From Akebia trifoliata (Eukaryota > Streptophyta > Magnoliopsida > Ranunculales > Lardizabalaceae), in assembly GCA_017979445.1 (NCBI GenBank), contig CM030704.1, positions 16,351,658 through 16,415,657 on the forward strand: 64,000 nt of DNA, read 5' to 3'. The translations under genes were made by a program, and so were the position numbers. Shown one piece after another: positions 11,170 through 23,046 of the stretch. A model generated the notes under the pieces. That model saw only the letters and a program-made list of their open reading frames with translations. It did not search any database and was not told the DNA's origin. Within the stretch, counting starts at the first letter, position 1; every line of letters starts with the position of its first letter.

Positions 11170-12663
11170 TAGACAAATGATTAGCTACGACATTTTCTAC
11201 GTCCTTTTTGTCTCGAATCTCGAGATTAAACTCTCATAGGAGCAAAATTCAATCGATTAGCCTTGTTTTAGCCTCTTTTTTTGATAGGAAGTACTTCAAT
11301 GCTGCGTGGTCTTTATAGATCATGACTTTTGATCCCATTAGGAAGGGATATAACTTATTAATGACATAGACCTCTATTAGCATTTTCTTTTCTATTGTAG
11401 AGTAGTTAAGTTGAGCATCATTAATAATTTTAGTAAAATATTAGATGATGTGAGGTTATTTATCAATTCACTCACCCAAAACAGTGCCTATCGCATAATA
11501 CGAAGCATCGCACATGACCTCAAATGGAATGGTCCAGTTTAGAGGTTGAATGATGGGTGCCACGGTTAACTCAGACTTAAGCTTGTTGAAAGCAGAAAGA
11601 CACGACTCTAAGAAGTTAAAAATAACATCTTTGTCTAATAGTTCACATAAAGGCTTCAATATCTTCCTAAAATCTTTAATAAATCTACAGTAGAAACCCG
11701 TATGGCTTAGGAATGACTTAATTTCTTTGAATGTTTTAAGAGGTGGTAACTTTTTAATTAAACCTACCTTTGTTTATCTACTTCAATCCCTCTTGCAAAA
11801 ATAATGTATCCTAGCATAATCCCGAATGTTATCATAAAATGACTTTTTTCAAAATTGAGGATTAGGTTGACTTTTTTACAACGTACGAGGACCAAAGTCA
11901 AGTGATGGAGACATTCTTCAAAACTTGGTCCGAAGATTGAAAAATTATCCATGAACACTTCAAGATATCTTTTTGGCATGTTGAAAAATATACTCATTTT
12001 GCACCGTTGAAAAGTAGTGGGTGCATTGCACAACCCAAAGGGCATGTGACAATACGCAAAAATTCCAAAGGGACAGGTAAAAGTTATTTTCTCTTGATCG
12101 ATTGTAGCAATGGATATCTGGTTGTACTCGGAGTAATCATCTAAGAAATAATAGTTGAAATGTCTTGTTAGACGCTCTAATATTTGGTCAATGAAATGTA
12201 ATGGGAAGTGATGTTTAGGAGTCATTGAGTTGAGTTTCTTATAATCAATACACACTTTCCATTCATTTTGGACTCGAATGGGGATTAACTCACTGCCTTG
12301 GTTTACTGCCACATGGATACTAGACTTTTTAAGAACTACATAAGTAGGACTCACTCAGCAACTATTGGAGATGGGATAGATGATACTCACATCTAGTAAT
12401 TTTATTACTTCACCCTGAGCTACATATTTTATGACAAAACTTAGTTGTCTCTGAGGTACTAAAGAAGGTTTAATAAAATCCTTTAGACGAATGTGGTGCA
12501 TCACCACAGTTGGATTAATTACTTTAATGACAACTATGGTCCAATCAATAGCTTCTTGATATTGTCTCAACACTTCTAAGAACTTTTTCTCTTGGATTAT
12601 ATTGAGATGAGAGGAAACGATCACAAGAAAAGTTTGATTCTTACCAAGAAATGTGTATCTCAA
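11170..12663 (-). pseudogene. Athila-like reverse transcriptase and RNase H (broken)
   Basis: At 12663-12355 the frame begins with a block like LRYxFLGxNxTFPVI, seen here as MRYTFLGKNQTFLVIVSS, and goes on to IDWTIVVIKVINP and KLLDVSIIYPISNS, the Athila RT lead-in. A stop at 12355 separates it from the 196-residue frame 12354-11764 holding VCIDYKKLNSMTPKHHFPL, FGLCNAPTTFQRC and the catalytic box, which reads FMDN in place of FMDD (VFMDNFSIFG), a damaging change. RNase H follows: EVMCDASYYAIGTVLGE at 11520-11468 and, near 11270-11160, a DWILLL-EFNLEIRDKKDVENVVANHLSK block. Stops and frame shifts separate the pieces. Confidence 0.88.
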
Positions 12664-12744
12664 AATCTTTCGAAGTGACTTGAGTTCTAATTTGGGAGCC
12701 TCAATTAGGGACTGAACAAAAGTGAAAGTACGAACATGAAGACT

Positions 12745-13622
12745 TTAAACTTTTGCGTAGCAAAGAATAGAGTCTAAGAGTAGAATAGATTCAAGCAAAG
12801 CATTGACTTCATTTATGGACTCTTCTATGTCAAAATCTTGACTGAAGTAGGCCAAACATCTTTCTAGGAGGTCAGAATATCCTAAATCTTGATGCGTTCG
12901 ATTGACTAGCGTACCTATCATGTTTACTTCTTCCACATCATCATCTTTATCAATTCTTTAAAAATTATGGAAGATATTTAATTTGACTTCATATCCCGAA
13001 TGCTAAATTCATAACCCCGTTTCTACAACAAATGATTATGTGATGAATGTCCTAGGATGACAGGAACATGACTATTTGGATTGTTAACTGGCTTTCAAGA
13101 CAACAAAGTCAATAGGGAAGTAGAAGTCCATAACTTTTACTATCACGTCTTCTACTACACCCTTTGGAACCTTAATAGACCTTTAATTAAACTCAATGTG
13201 ATATCGGTGGGCTTCAAAATCCCCAAATCTAGTTGTTTATAAATTGAGTAAGGTAAAATTTTCACATTTGGCCCTAAGTCTAAGAGACATTTTTTAACCA
13301 CTTGATTTTCAATATGAATGAAAATTATCGGACATCCAAGATTTTTAAATTTTAGTGCAATCATTTGCTAGATGAGTGATGAAGCTTGGGTTGCTATGAT
13401 GGCTTCTTGAGGAAATGTTGTTTTCCTTTTAACTGTGGTCAAATCTTTTAGGAATTTAGCATAAGAAGGTATCTGCTTAATATCATATAAGAATAACATA
13501 TTGATATGCACATTTTGGAAAATTTCGCGGACACCCTCGAATTGCTTGCTTTTCTTATTGTCTCTAAGGTGATGGGAAAATAAAGCTTTTGGAATTGGTT
13601 GAATAATAAGAAGATTCTCCAA
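12745..13622 (-). pseudogene. Athila-like protease and its flanking segments (broken)
   Basis: The segment 13622-13368 reads a conserved Athila stretch with KQFEGVREIFQNVHINM and PSYAKFLKDL. The next, 13364-13155, reads FKNLGCPIIFIHIENQV, then KKCLLDLGPNVKILPYSIY, which corresponds to the aspartic protease loop normally written CDLGASINLMPLS. The aspartate of DLG is kept, but the A/S following it are changed. The piece 12936-12745 reads YSDLLERCLAYFSQDFD, matching the spacer between protease and RT in Athila. Stops separate the three pieces. It lies between gag and RT as expected. Confidence 0.8.
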
Positions 13623-13989
13623 ATTTGTCTCCTTTTCTTTAGGAGATTCTACCTCTTTTTTTACTTGAACTTTGTCCTTTCCTAGGATATTTTCTTCCTC
13701 GTCAATAAGTTTGACTTTATTGTTACTTTTTTTTTTAATTGTAAGGTGTGGATGGCATTAAATGAGTCTTGTGAAGTTTTAGAATAACTTCCTACTTCTT
13801 ATTGAGTTTTTGGTCCATTTGGAATCATAGATTGACCTCTAGTATTAAGAATAGTTTAACTGGGAAATTGACATTTTTCTCTCCCACTTAGGAAAAGAGT
13901 TAATTGATCCAATTGAATTTTTATCTTAGCTATAGACTACGCAGTAATATGGTTAATTTGAGTTTGGTTTTGATTGGTCTGCTGTTGAG

Positions 13990-15356
13990 TTTGGATGAGC
14001 TACTGTTACTGCTTCATCAACTCAGCTATCATAGACTCTATGGATAATTATTATTGGGCAGGCTGGTTGTAATTGGTCATGGGATCTAGAATGATAGCTC
14101 TACAATCTGTAGATTGTTAAGATTGATATGGAACTTTTGAAACAATGGCTTGGTTTGTGGAAGAACTGGATTGCTTAGGAAAATTCCTATTATAACTTGA
14201 CGGACTACTAGATTGTATAGGCCCATTCTGCCTATACGAGAAATTAGGATGGAACCTATTATCTGGGTGATACATTTGGCTAAATGAGTTCTGAGTTGGT
14301 TTCCTAAAAATACTATAGCCATTAATTGTATTCACTTGTTTGGCCTGGATTTATGGCAAGTTGGGACAACATTCAATCAAATGGTCGTTGTCGTCATATA
14401 TGACACATAAGGAACTAGGTTTGATAGACCTTTGCAAAACTAAAAAAAGGTTGAAGTAAAGGTTGGATGCTGATATGGTAAAGACATCTAACTTCTTCAT
14501 GAGACTATTCATACTACTCACTAGACTAGACATTACTTTTTTGAGAATAAGGTCTGTCTTCATCTCATACATGCCTGACTTGTTAACTAGATCGTCTCTA
14601 TTAAATTCTTTATGATTATTACTCCAATTTTGAGCACTCTAAGGTAACTCAATAAGGAAATCCTACGCTTGGTTGGGAGTTCGATTCATGAACTAACCTT
14701 TATGCATAGACTCAACTAAGGTATGGTGATTCATGATTAATTTTCTATAGAAAATTTGCACAAACTGTGCTTTGTCAATGCCATGGTGTAAGCATTTGAC
14801 CAACAGATTGTTGGATCTTTCCCAAGATTGGGAAAATTCTTCATCGGGATGGGTTCTAAAATTCCTAATGACATCATTCATTTTCTTAATTTTGGCTACA
14901 AGGTAAAATTTAGCCATGAATTTTTTGGATAGAACATCCCATGATACTATGAAATTGAGTGGTAAGGAGTTCAATCATGCAATTACATGATCTTCCAAGG
15001 ATAATTGGAACAAAATGAGCTTAATACTGTCTTCATCTAGATTCTAATTTTTAAAGGTTTGACATATAGTAAAGAATCGATTAAGATGAGTGTAAGGTTG
15101 TTCATGTTCTAGACCATGGAACTTAAGGAGCATATTTATAGTTGCTACCCTAATTTCAAACTGAGGGGCATTGTTTAATGGTAACACAATGCAAGTAGAT
15201 CGAGATGCAGAGGTTAGAGGGAAGAGCTCATTGAGAGTTCACTCTCGATCACCCATCATAGTTAATGAGGACTTTCTACGGATTCTACTAATGGTACGCT
15301 CGATCTTAGGATCAAATGATTCTAATACGTTACTCCTTGAACTTCTACCAAGCATG
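13990..15356 (-). pseudogene. Athila-like gag (broken)
   Basis: Read right to left, frames give FEIRVATINML, FHGLEHEQPYTHLNRF, LILFQLSLEDHVIA, LPLNFIVSWDVLSKKFMAKF, a segment with FRTHPDEEFSQSWERSNNLL and CLHHGIDKAQFVQIFY, and a degraded zinc-knuckle region ending CVIYDDNDHLIECCPNLP near 14351. These are the capsid blocks of Athila gag (usual pattern ExWERFKxLLRxCPHHGL). A low-complexity QN/S-rich tail follows at 14335-13990. Internal TGA/TAA codons and frame shifts are present, for example near 14980. The start lies near 15356 but cannot be fixed. Confidence 0.85.
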
Positions 15357-16550
15357 TAATCATCAAGTAAACAAACAATCAAGTAAATAAAAGACTGGAC
15401 CTAGATAGGTTGTCTAACTCTAGACAGCTCTTAACTGGGTACAAATTGTGCAACTAGCTTTCCGAATCGATTTTATGAAATCAAGTTCGGATTATTCGAA
15501 TTTCTAGATCGAAAATGGTGTACAATGCACAAGTAATTGCAATGTTTAGTCACTTTCCTTTCTTGAATAGAATGAGTTTATCCCCTCAAAGGGAAAAATC
15601 TTATTAGATACCAAAGGTGACCAAGAAGCACAATCGGTGCAACTTGAAACAGATTTCTCCTATTGAGCTTGTGGGCCTTATAGTCAAGTCTAATTGATTT
15701 TAATTAATTTGATTAGATGACTAGTGAAATTAATTGTCCTAATTAGAGCAAGGAATTGGCAATGACTTCCAATCCTTATCTTATGGTGTCATCCCTAGGA
15801 GAGGGGTGCCCCTTACTAACTAATTAACTAATTCAAGTATGTGCAAATTAGAAAATAATAAACAAAGGCAAGGAGTAACCCACTAGCAAAGATAGATGTA
15901 GGTGTTTCATAATTACCATTGATGCTAGACGGGTTGAAGAAGAGTTGAGTCAACTTAGGCCACCAACTCCAGATTTGGTGCGCGAACCTAAGGAGCCGTG
16001 ATGGTATCGTCCAACTATCATCCTTCCCTAGTTTATTATAATCGAAACCTCTTGGATAATTAATGAAAGAAAATTACAAAAAACCTAATACGATAGAGTT
16101 TATTACAAAAAATTAAACCTATCTAAAATGAAATGAAAATAAAAAATGAAATGATCTTGGAGCTTTAAAGATCTTTTCAGCTTTTTCTCCAAAAAATGAT
16201 CGAACATATAAAAATAAAAAAAGTAAAAAATTGAACTAAATTGAGAAATAACAATAACAACAGAGGACGTTCTTACAATCTTGGGATCATTAGAAGGCTT
16301 CTGTAAAAACTAGAGCAATAATGGCCAACATTTTACGACGATGACCAAATAAGGTTGGGCAGCGCGGTGAAGCCATTAGTATTCCTCACCAAATTTTCAC
16401 AATAACCTTCTGCCGGCTAACTGATTGCAATGAATATTTTTTTGATTTTTTCTTTGAAACTTTTTTGGATCGATAGAAAACAAAAATAGAAAAATAAAAA
16501 AAAATGTCGAAAATGAATTTCAAATCAAAACTTTAAACTACTACACCTTT

Positions 16551-16567
16551 CCCTAATAGTGGCACCA
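16551..16567 (-). promoter_or_regulatory. Primer binding site of the Athila-like element (tRNA-Asp type)
   Basis: On the minus strand the site reads TGGTGCCACTATTAGGG, six bases after the end of the 5' LTR at 16574. The usual Athila site is close to TGGCGCCGTTGCCGGGG, complementary to tRNA-Asp. The first seven bases differ by one change and the GGG is kept. This fixes the element's direction as right to left. Confidence 0.65.
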
Positions 16568-16573
16568 AAATTT

Positions 16574-19107
16574 TGATGGGACTATCATTGTCCTTCCTAT
16601 AGAAATTAATGTATGTACCTTTCATTGACTTGTGGGGTAAGTAAGGGATCAAACCCTAAAGAAAGGTGGTAGAATTAAGTTAAGATATCAAAAGAAAACA
16701 AAAGTTTCTAGAATGTTAAACTAATGAAAATGAAATTAAGTCAAAAACTATGAAGAGAAATACAATTTGAAAGGGATCCACCTATAGCAAATTATTAAGC
16801 CAAATTTTAGTTTTTAACTAATCGATTGTAAAACTTGCTGTGTAAAATAGAGATTAAGAGATGTAAAATAAGAATTCGTTCCACAGGGACAATGAAGATT
16901 CAAAGATTCATTCGGATTAAAACCATAACAGAGTTTTGAAACAGATTGATTGAAAAACAAATCAGATTTGTTGCACAAATAAGATGAAAATCAACTTGTA
17001 AATTGAAATCAAAACAGAAACTAGAGGTTGAAGATAAAAGAAAGGGAGATTAGAGAGTTCAATGTAGCCTTCACAAATCATCCATAGTGTAATTAATTCT
17101 GAATCTAACTCAATCCATGTAGCAAGTCATTGCTCATGGATCGAAAAGTGGAGCCGTTTAATCATTGAATGTAACCAATGATCATTCATGAAAATACTGA
17201 TTTAATTAAGATTGCTTAACCTATATTTCAATTCTTCACAGAGCATAGTCATTCTTGAACTTATCTAAGTAATGGCTATCAAAACTTGAATCATAAACAT
17301 AAGCTAAGGGATCTAATCAAAGGAGAATTTATAGAATGATTAACAAGACAAGCAAGACTAATGAATTTAAACTACATTAAATGGATGGACTTGTTCTGGT
17401 CTTATTGAACTTTCTAAGGAAATTCTAGCCACTCATTGCAAAGATTATAATTGCAAAAAATAATAAAAGAAAAGAGAAGATGGGTGAAGAAGATGAAGAT
17501 GCAACTTGATTCCTTCTTGAATGGATCTCCAAAAGAGCTACAATAAGAAATAAAAGAAACAATTGATCCTCTCACTACTACACAAACTCTCTCTAAAAGA
17601 AAAACCAGGGAAAATACAGAGAAATTAGGGAGAAGAAGAGGGTCAAGAGGGACCCAAGTGGGGACCCCTTCTCTGAAATCAACCCTCCAATTTATAACAT
17701 TCGTATTCGGGTAATCGGGTTGATTTGGTGGATGATTTGATCCGAAGGACCCATTCAGTTACAACCACCGAAGCTTCTCGAACATCTCATGCAAATCTCG
17801 AGAAAAAATTCATCGAGATCACTGCGGAGCACCCAAGCCCAACCGCGGCGCAGTGACGTGGCACCCTTTTCAGCTCATTTTCAATCATTTTCCTCCTTTT
17901 GCACGTACATTGTAACCGACTTTGTTAATCATTTGGCAACTTTCACGTGCGCTTTATTTATCTGTATTTAACAATAATATCTCATTAGTTCTATTAATTT
18001 GGATAAATAATTTAATTTTGCAATTATTTATAGGAACTAACAATTATATGATGATAATCTTAGTGTAATTACGGTCCCAAAATCGAATAATTGGGACCTT
18101 ATCACTAACTTCTTTGATAATTCAATCACAAATGCTTGGTGTTAGCTCTTTAGACCAAAAGATTTAACATGATAAAATCATATTAAAGAACACTAGAATA
18201 TAGTTCTTTCACTCTCTAAAATGTGAATACCTTACTATCAAATATTTATATTAAGCATGTTACATCTTGATCTAATCTAAGAATGAAGCATCTAGGTTAA
18301 GAATAAAAGGTGTAAGAGTTTATCTCTAACCTTAATCCATATGAGTGGACAAGCTTTGAAGAGAACTCATAGACATTAAAGGAATTAAGAGGTTAACAAA
18401 CTAAAAATAACAAAATAATATTGTTTTAGGTTTCTACACTCTCCAATGGAGGAGAGATTAACCTAAGGTCATTGCAAGTAATATAGCAAGATAGATGGAG
18501 ATCAACTAACTTTGCTTTATTCAACAAATATAATTACAATCTCTCCTTCCATTCACTTATAAGAAATTACAGTCATTAATGGAAAACTTAAGCTAACAAT
18601 ATAAAAACAAGAGAAGAGGCCAAGGGCCTTAGGTTAAAGAAAGATAGGCAAGACGTCAAGAGGGGACCTTTTCTCAATTAAAAAAGAGTTTATTTTTAGA
18701 AAACCTTGGTTCTAAAAAGATCTATTCTTAGCCACCTTCACTATTGTGTATAAGATTACGTATAGAGCACACTCACTGCACCGTAGTTGAGTTGAAAGTT
18801 TTTGTCTCTAAATTCGGCCAGGATGTTTGTTTGGTCCTCCAAATTTAAATGCAATGTCTAGTATCTGATTTGGAGGTCCAATTGATGGTTTAATCTTTGA
18901 TCTACACAGTGAATAATTTTAATTAGGATTTTCCGACAAATGTAATTATGTAGGTACAATTAAGCCTAATTAGCATACAAGAACATGTAACATGATATTT
19001 CGAGGCTTAACATGATTATGTACTTAATATGGAGAAAAATGGACAAAAACTGAGATAAATGTCCGATAAAAGTATAGATAAATCAGTGTTTTGAGACATT
19101 GATCACA
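16574..19107 (-). repeat. 5' LTR of the Athila-like element, interrupted by a solo LTR
   Basis: The outer parts 16574-16821 and 18109-19107 match the 3' LTR at 6644-7966 in order. The middle (16822-18103) is a later insertion. Without it the LTR is about 1.25 kb, against 1.32 kb for its partner. The outer end is GATTGATCACA followed by the resumed Tat integrase reading at 19108. Confidence 0.85.
16822..18103 (-). mobile_element. Solo LTR inserted in the Athila 5' LTR
   Basis: A 1282 bp segment absent from the partner LTR is flanked by ACTAA at 16817-16821 and 18104-18108, a 5 bp target duplication. On the minus strand it begins near TGATAAGGTCCCAATTATTC, with a TGGGACC..GGTCCCA hairpin close to the end at about 18073-18098. 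A GC-richer patch with 'cactgcggagc' and 'aaccgcggcgcagtg' lies near 17820-17855. Length and single-LTR structure suggest an Athila/Tat-type solo LTR; the exact family is not determined. Its TG/CA ends are not perfect, so the boundary may be off by one or two bases. Confidence 0.7.
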
Positions 19108-19590
19108 TGAGATGTTACCCTTCCTTCTACATGCTTATCGAATGTTAATCCGAGCTTCGACTAGGGCAATGCCTTATTCATTAGTCTACAGAATGGAAGC
19201 AGTCTTGCCTATTGAGGTCGAGATTCCCTTCCTTCGAATTTTAAAAAAAGTTGAACTAGATAAAGTAAAATGGGTCTGTGCCCTATTTGATCTGTTGAAC
19301 TTTATAGAAGAGAAACGTCTTTCAGCAATCTATCACAGTCAAACTTATTAACGGAGAATAGTAGGAACTTATAACAACAAGGTTCAACTTCGAGAATTTG
19401 TACTAGGAGACCTAGTTTTGAAGAAGATTTTACCAATACAAGAGGAAAGCTTCAACCAAATTATGAGGGGCCATTCGTCGTCTAAAAGGTATTATCTAAG
19501 GGAACTCTAATCCTTATAGAAATGAACGATAAAGTCTTTTCAGAACCAATCAATGCTGACACAATCAAGAAATACTACACTTAAAGTCAT
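19108..19590 (+). pseudogene. Tat-type integrase C-terminal part, resumed after the Athila insertion
   Basis: The reading starts EMLPFLLHAYRMLIRASTRA and goes on with PYSLVYRMEAVLPIEVEIP, matching the Tat pattern MLPFALxGYRTxxRTSTGATPFSLVYGMEAVLPxEVEIPSLR. After a stop at 19349 the frame continues with RRIVGTYNNKVQLREFVLGDLVLKK, then a damaged tail ending near NADTIKKYY. It joins exactly to the half ending at 6643. Stops make it dead. Confidence 0.85.
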
Positions 19591-19719
19591 ACCTTCAAAT
19601 GAAGAAAGACCATCTTTCTATTACTTGAAAAATTATCCATCCTTTGTTAACCCTTTTTGAGCCATCACGTTCATTTCTTAACTTAGGATCGGGGCAAGTC
19701 ATTATTACTGAAAAAAAGA

Positions 19720-19870
19720 CCAAAAATAAAAAACTCTTGGCTCGTATGAGTATAAACTGTGAACGATAAACCAAATATAAAAACTTTTGGCTCACATGAG
19801 TATAAACTGTGAACAGCAAACCAAAAATAAAAAAACTCCTAACCTGCATGAGTATAAATTATGAATGGCT
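19720..19870 (+). repeat. Three ~51 bp tandem units in the Tat 3' region
   Basis: Each unit has the order CAAAAATAAAAA, CTCTTGGCTC, ATGAGTATAAACTGTGAA with small changes. A fourth, isolated unit is at about 20632-20668 (CTTTTGGTCTACAAGAGTATAAACTGTGAATG). Copies differ by a few bases, so the array is old. Confidence 0.8.
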
Positions 19871-21099
19871 AAAAATATAAAAAAGTTAAAAAGTCAAAAA
19901 ATCTCGAACGTTTGATCTTAAAATCGATCCAAATCTCCTGCCTAAATAAGTTCGTGAGACATTGGGAAGAAAAATAGATCATATTTTTGAAACAAAAATA
20001 GACAAATCCCGTGTCCATTCTATCCTTCAATAAATCTAGATTTATTATTTCGCAACCTTAGCCTAAGCTTACGTTTTGTCCTAGTTAAAGTCCTCTCAGA
20101 TCAAGGAATGGTTTGAGGCAACTTAGTAATGGTAGAAGTATGTCATAGGAAATAACGTTAAGAAATATTTGATCTTGCTATTCAATTTAAATTTAAAGCC
20201 ATCGAAGTCATTGGAAGACCCGAGAGGGGAGGTTAGGTAAGATATTTGAAAAAAATAAATGACTTGAATCGTAGAGTCATTGATCTTGAAGCTCAACTTG
20301 AGTCACCACACTATGAAATCATCGAAAGAACTTGAGAGGGGAGTTTAGATTTTTTATTAAAGAAAAAGTGCCACTAGAAGAGTAAAATATTTTAATCGTA
20401 GCTCAACTTGAGACACCAAGCCACAAGGAGCATAGAGAAATGGAAAATGTATTCAAATTGAAAATCTATAAAGTAAGCATAGACTGAAAGGGCATAGTAA
20501 AACCTGTAAGGGTACTTCAAGTAAAAGAATCAGTCTATGGCAAGATCAAAACCACCGACACGATGAAAATCCAAAGAAGGTGTCGATGAGCAAAAATATG
20601 AAAATCAGGACTGGTGAAAAGGTAAAAAAAATAACTTTTGGTCTACAAGAGTATAAACTGTGAATGATAATTTTTTTTTGAAGTTCTCAAGTTCCTAACA
20701 AACACAATGAAAATAGCTTCGTCAAAATTCTCAGCCTCGGGGATGACTCTAAATATGCTAAGGAGTAGCTGATACTTGTATCCTCGATATTTGACAAAAG
20801 CATCGTGATCATCAAAGTTTAGAGTTGTCAAATATTAGCCTGTCATGGATTATTCAACAAAAGACAATCTTTCAAAATCTTAAAAAAAAAAAAATGCATC
20901 ATTAAAATTACTATTTTTGGCCTAGGACGAAGAATTTATGACTTTCTCAAAACCAAAAGTTTTCAAAAGTGGTAGATATATCTGAAGCCATTATGTAAAA
21001 AAACTTATTTTTTATTTTCATTCATTTCAAGAAGTACTACACATTTTTCCTAAAAGGAAAGTACAAAAGGGAACAATAGATGAAGAACCACTCAAACAT

Positions 21100-21940
21100 G
21101 TCCATGGGAAGGATAGTAGGCATCAAGCTTATCCTCTAGGACTTCTATATGAGCAGCCTAGTCAATAATGATTCTCTCTGCATCCGAAGCATGATGACTC
21201 ACCAAGTACTCAACAATCATATCAGCATGCATCCCTGAAGTGAGTCTCTCTAGCAAATTGGTGACTTCTAACTTCAATCGAGTTATATGGGCCAATAACT
21301 CTTTCTTAGAACAAAGCCAAATCACTTCAATCTTTTGTTTGACACCCGCAACTCTTCCAACCTATCTCGAAGGTCAAAAAAATGAGTGGAGGAGGACCTC
21401 ACCTCAATAGGAGGTACAATGCCAGCACTTTCAACGATATGCCTCTTCATTCAAAATACATAATTATGAAAGGAATGGCAAGAGAAAATAGGATGGTCAA
21501 GAACAACCATGCTATACCAAGCCCTTTCTAGATGATCCCGTAACTATCAGGAAGGAAGAGAATGACTGAAAGGCCCGACTAGCTCATTGACGTCTCCATG
21601 TATCACTAGGCCTTATTCTGCCTCAAACTATCTCAAAACTCGAAATGAGATGTAATGGCTGGCACCACATAAACCAATTAACACAATTAAATGACTCTAA
21701 TGAAAAGAAATCACAGGAGACACAAAAGGCTGAAAAGCCCCCCACCCAACATACATTTGCCTCAGATAAACACTTCAAGTTGTTGAACCAACCTACTTTA
21801 CCACCAACAAAGAGGTGAAGTTCTCTCTTGTTCATCAACACATCCAAGTCAGCATGAACGTTGAATGGATGGCTAATTGCTATGGTAAAGGACATATGAT
21901 CAAGGAACCAAAGCTGCAAAAAAAAAGGGAAGTCAATCAA
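21100..21940 (-). pseudogene. Antisense ORF-like remnant downstream of the Tat pol
   Basis: The longest open part is 21940-21623 (105 codons, rich in F, W, C and H, with LWFLDHMSFTIAISHP and VCWVGGFSAFCVS). The minus strand to about 21100 reads as broken coding sequence with fragments such as FFDLRDRLEELRVSNKR. I do not recognise the protein. Antisense ORFs in this position, some with plant-mobile-domain-like sequence, are known in Tat-lineage elements, which is the only reason to suggest one here. Confidence 0.35.
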
Positions 21941-22079
21941 GTGATATCTTTAGAAATGTTGTAGTTATTCATGTGTAACAAGAGAAAGTCACAAAGTTTC
22001 AAGGTTAATTAGAAAAAATTTAAGATTCCACTACAATCCAAGATCTGAAACAAGACCAAATACCAAAATATAGGCCTAT

Positions 22080-23040
22080 TGGGCCCACATGGATCACAGC
22101 GCCTAGGTCAACTTGAAGGGCACGGTGGTGTTGGTTGATAATTTCTTGAGCTTGGCGGCTACAAATACTCCATATTGAATTAGGAATCAAAGGTTATTTT
22201 GTTTATGGAAGGTTTTTGAACCCTAATCTGGTTTTTATAAATAAGATACCAGGTCATAGCCATCTCATCTCATCTCCTCTGAGATCAACCTCTCTTTTTC
22301 TGTTATTTTAGTTTTAGGTTTTCATATTTACTTTCTTTTTTTCTTAGTTTCAAGATTGTAAGGAGACATTGCCAATTTCAAATTAAGATCAATAAAAGAA
22401 GATAATTTTTCTTTCTCTCATCTCTCTTATTTCTTTATTTTATTGTTCTTGTGATGTTCTTGGATAAGCCTTCATTAGAGAGGTCAATAAAGCCAAATGA
22501 TTATTTTAATTAAAATTTGCATATGAATCCATATTGATTTATGTTCTTATGTGTTTTACTTTTGATTAGTAATTATTAAAAGCTATTTTAAATTATCGTA
22601 AGTTCTAATGGTTTAATCTTAGATAAGGTCAAGTTAAATCATGCTTACTTTTTGATAGTTTGATTCAAAATTTTAATATTAATTTTTTAAAAGAGAAGCA
22701 TAATCTTTGATTATTATTGGTGCTAAATCATATTCACTTTCTGATCTATAGGCATTAGCTTTGTCTGAGTAGATTGAGATAAATAAGATTCAATACTAAT
22801 TTTATTTAGATTAATGCTATGGTGGATTTGATTGATCTAACATTTCTTTTGTAGTTTCTATATTCAATTTTAGTTTAGTTTAAATTTTCTCCTAAAAACT
22901 ATTTTGATTTGTTAACTTTGAATCCCAATCATTTTTGAGTTGAAATAATCGTTGGATCAACGTTGTTTCTGTAGATCAATCCTTGCTTGCCAAGGTTTAT
23001 TTTTTGTTCATTATTTTATCATCCATGGAATACTTTACAT
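22080..23040 (+). repeat. Decayed LTR-like sequence, possibly the 3' LTR of the Tat element
   Basis: A TATA-like 'tttttataaataag' at about 22226-22240, a CT-rich leader after it, and a polyadenylation-like 'gatcaataaaag' at about 22386-22398 give the layout U3-R-U5. The 3' part ends with 'ctgtagatcaatccttgcttgcc', reminiscent of the usual end of plant LTRs. No matching 5' copy is inside the window and ends are not defined. It may be the 3' LTR of the Tat element that begins before position 300. Confidence 0.4.
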
Positions 23041-23046
23041 TCAATT

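Larger units (their letters stand above)
6644..19107 (-). mobile_element. Athila-like Ty3/gypsy element, full-length but decayed, nested in the Tat integrase
   Basis: Two direct repeats of 1.3 kb (6644-7966 and 16574-19107 less an insert) bracket a minus-strand series of gag, protease, RT, RNase H and integrase remnants. LTR ends are TG..CA (TGATGGGAC and TGATCACA on +). A primer binding site resembling that for tRNA-Asp lies next to the right-hand LTR, so the element reads right to left. Every domain has stops. The LTRs differ at about one base in ten over the first 90 bases by hand, so the insertion is old. The flanks (GGCACAA and TGAGATG) rejoin a continuous integrase reading of the Tat element. 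A clean 5 bp target duplication is not visible, probably through later mutation. Confidence 0.85.
19591..22080 (+). other. 3' region of the Tat element (non-coding, post-integrase)
   Basis: About 2.5 kb follow the integrase. It contains a short tandem array at 19720-19870, a lone related unit near 20630-20670, A/T-rich spacers and an antisense ORF-like stretch at 21100-21940. Long post-integrase regions with tandem repeats and antisense reading frames are known in Tat elements, so it is placed in the same element by inference. No polypurine tract could be fixed. Confidence 0.5.
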
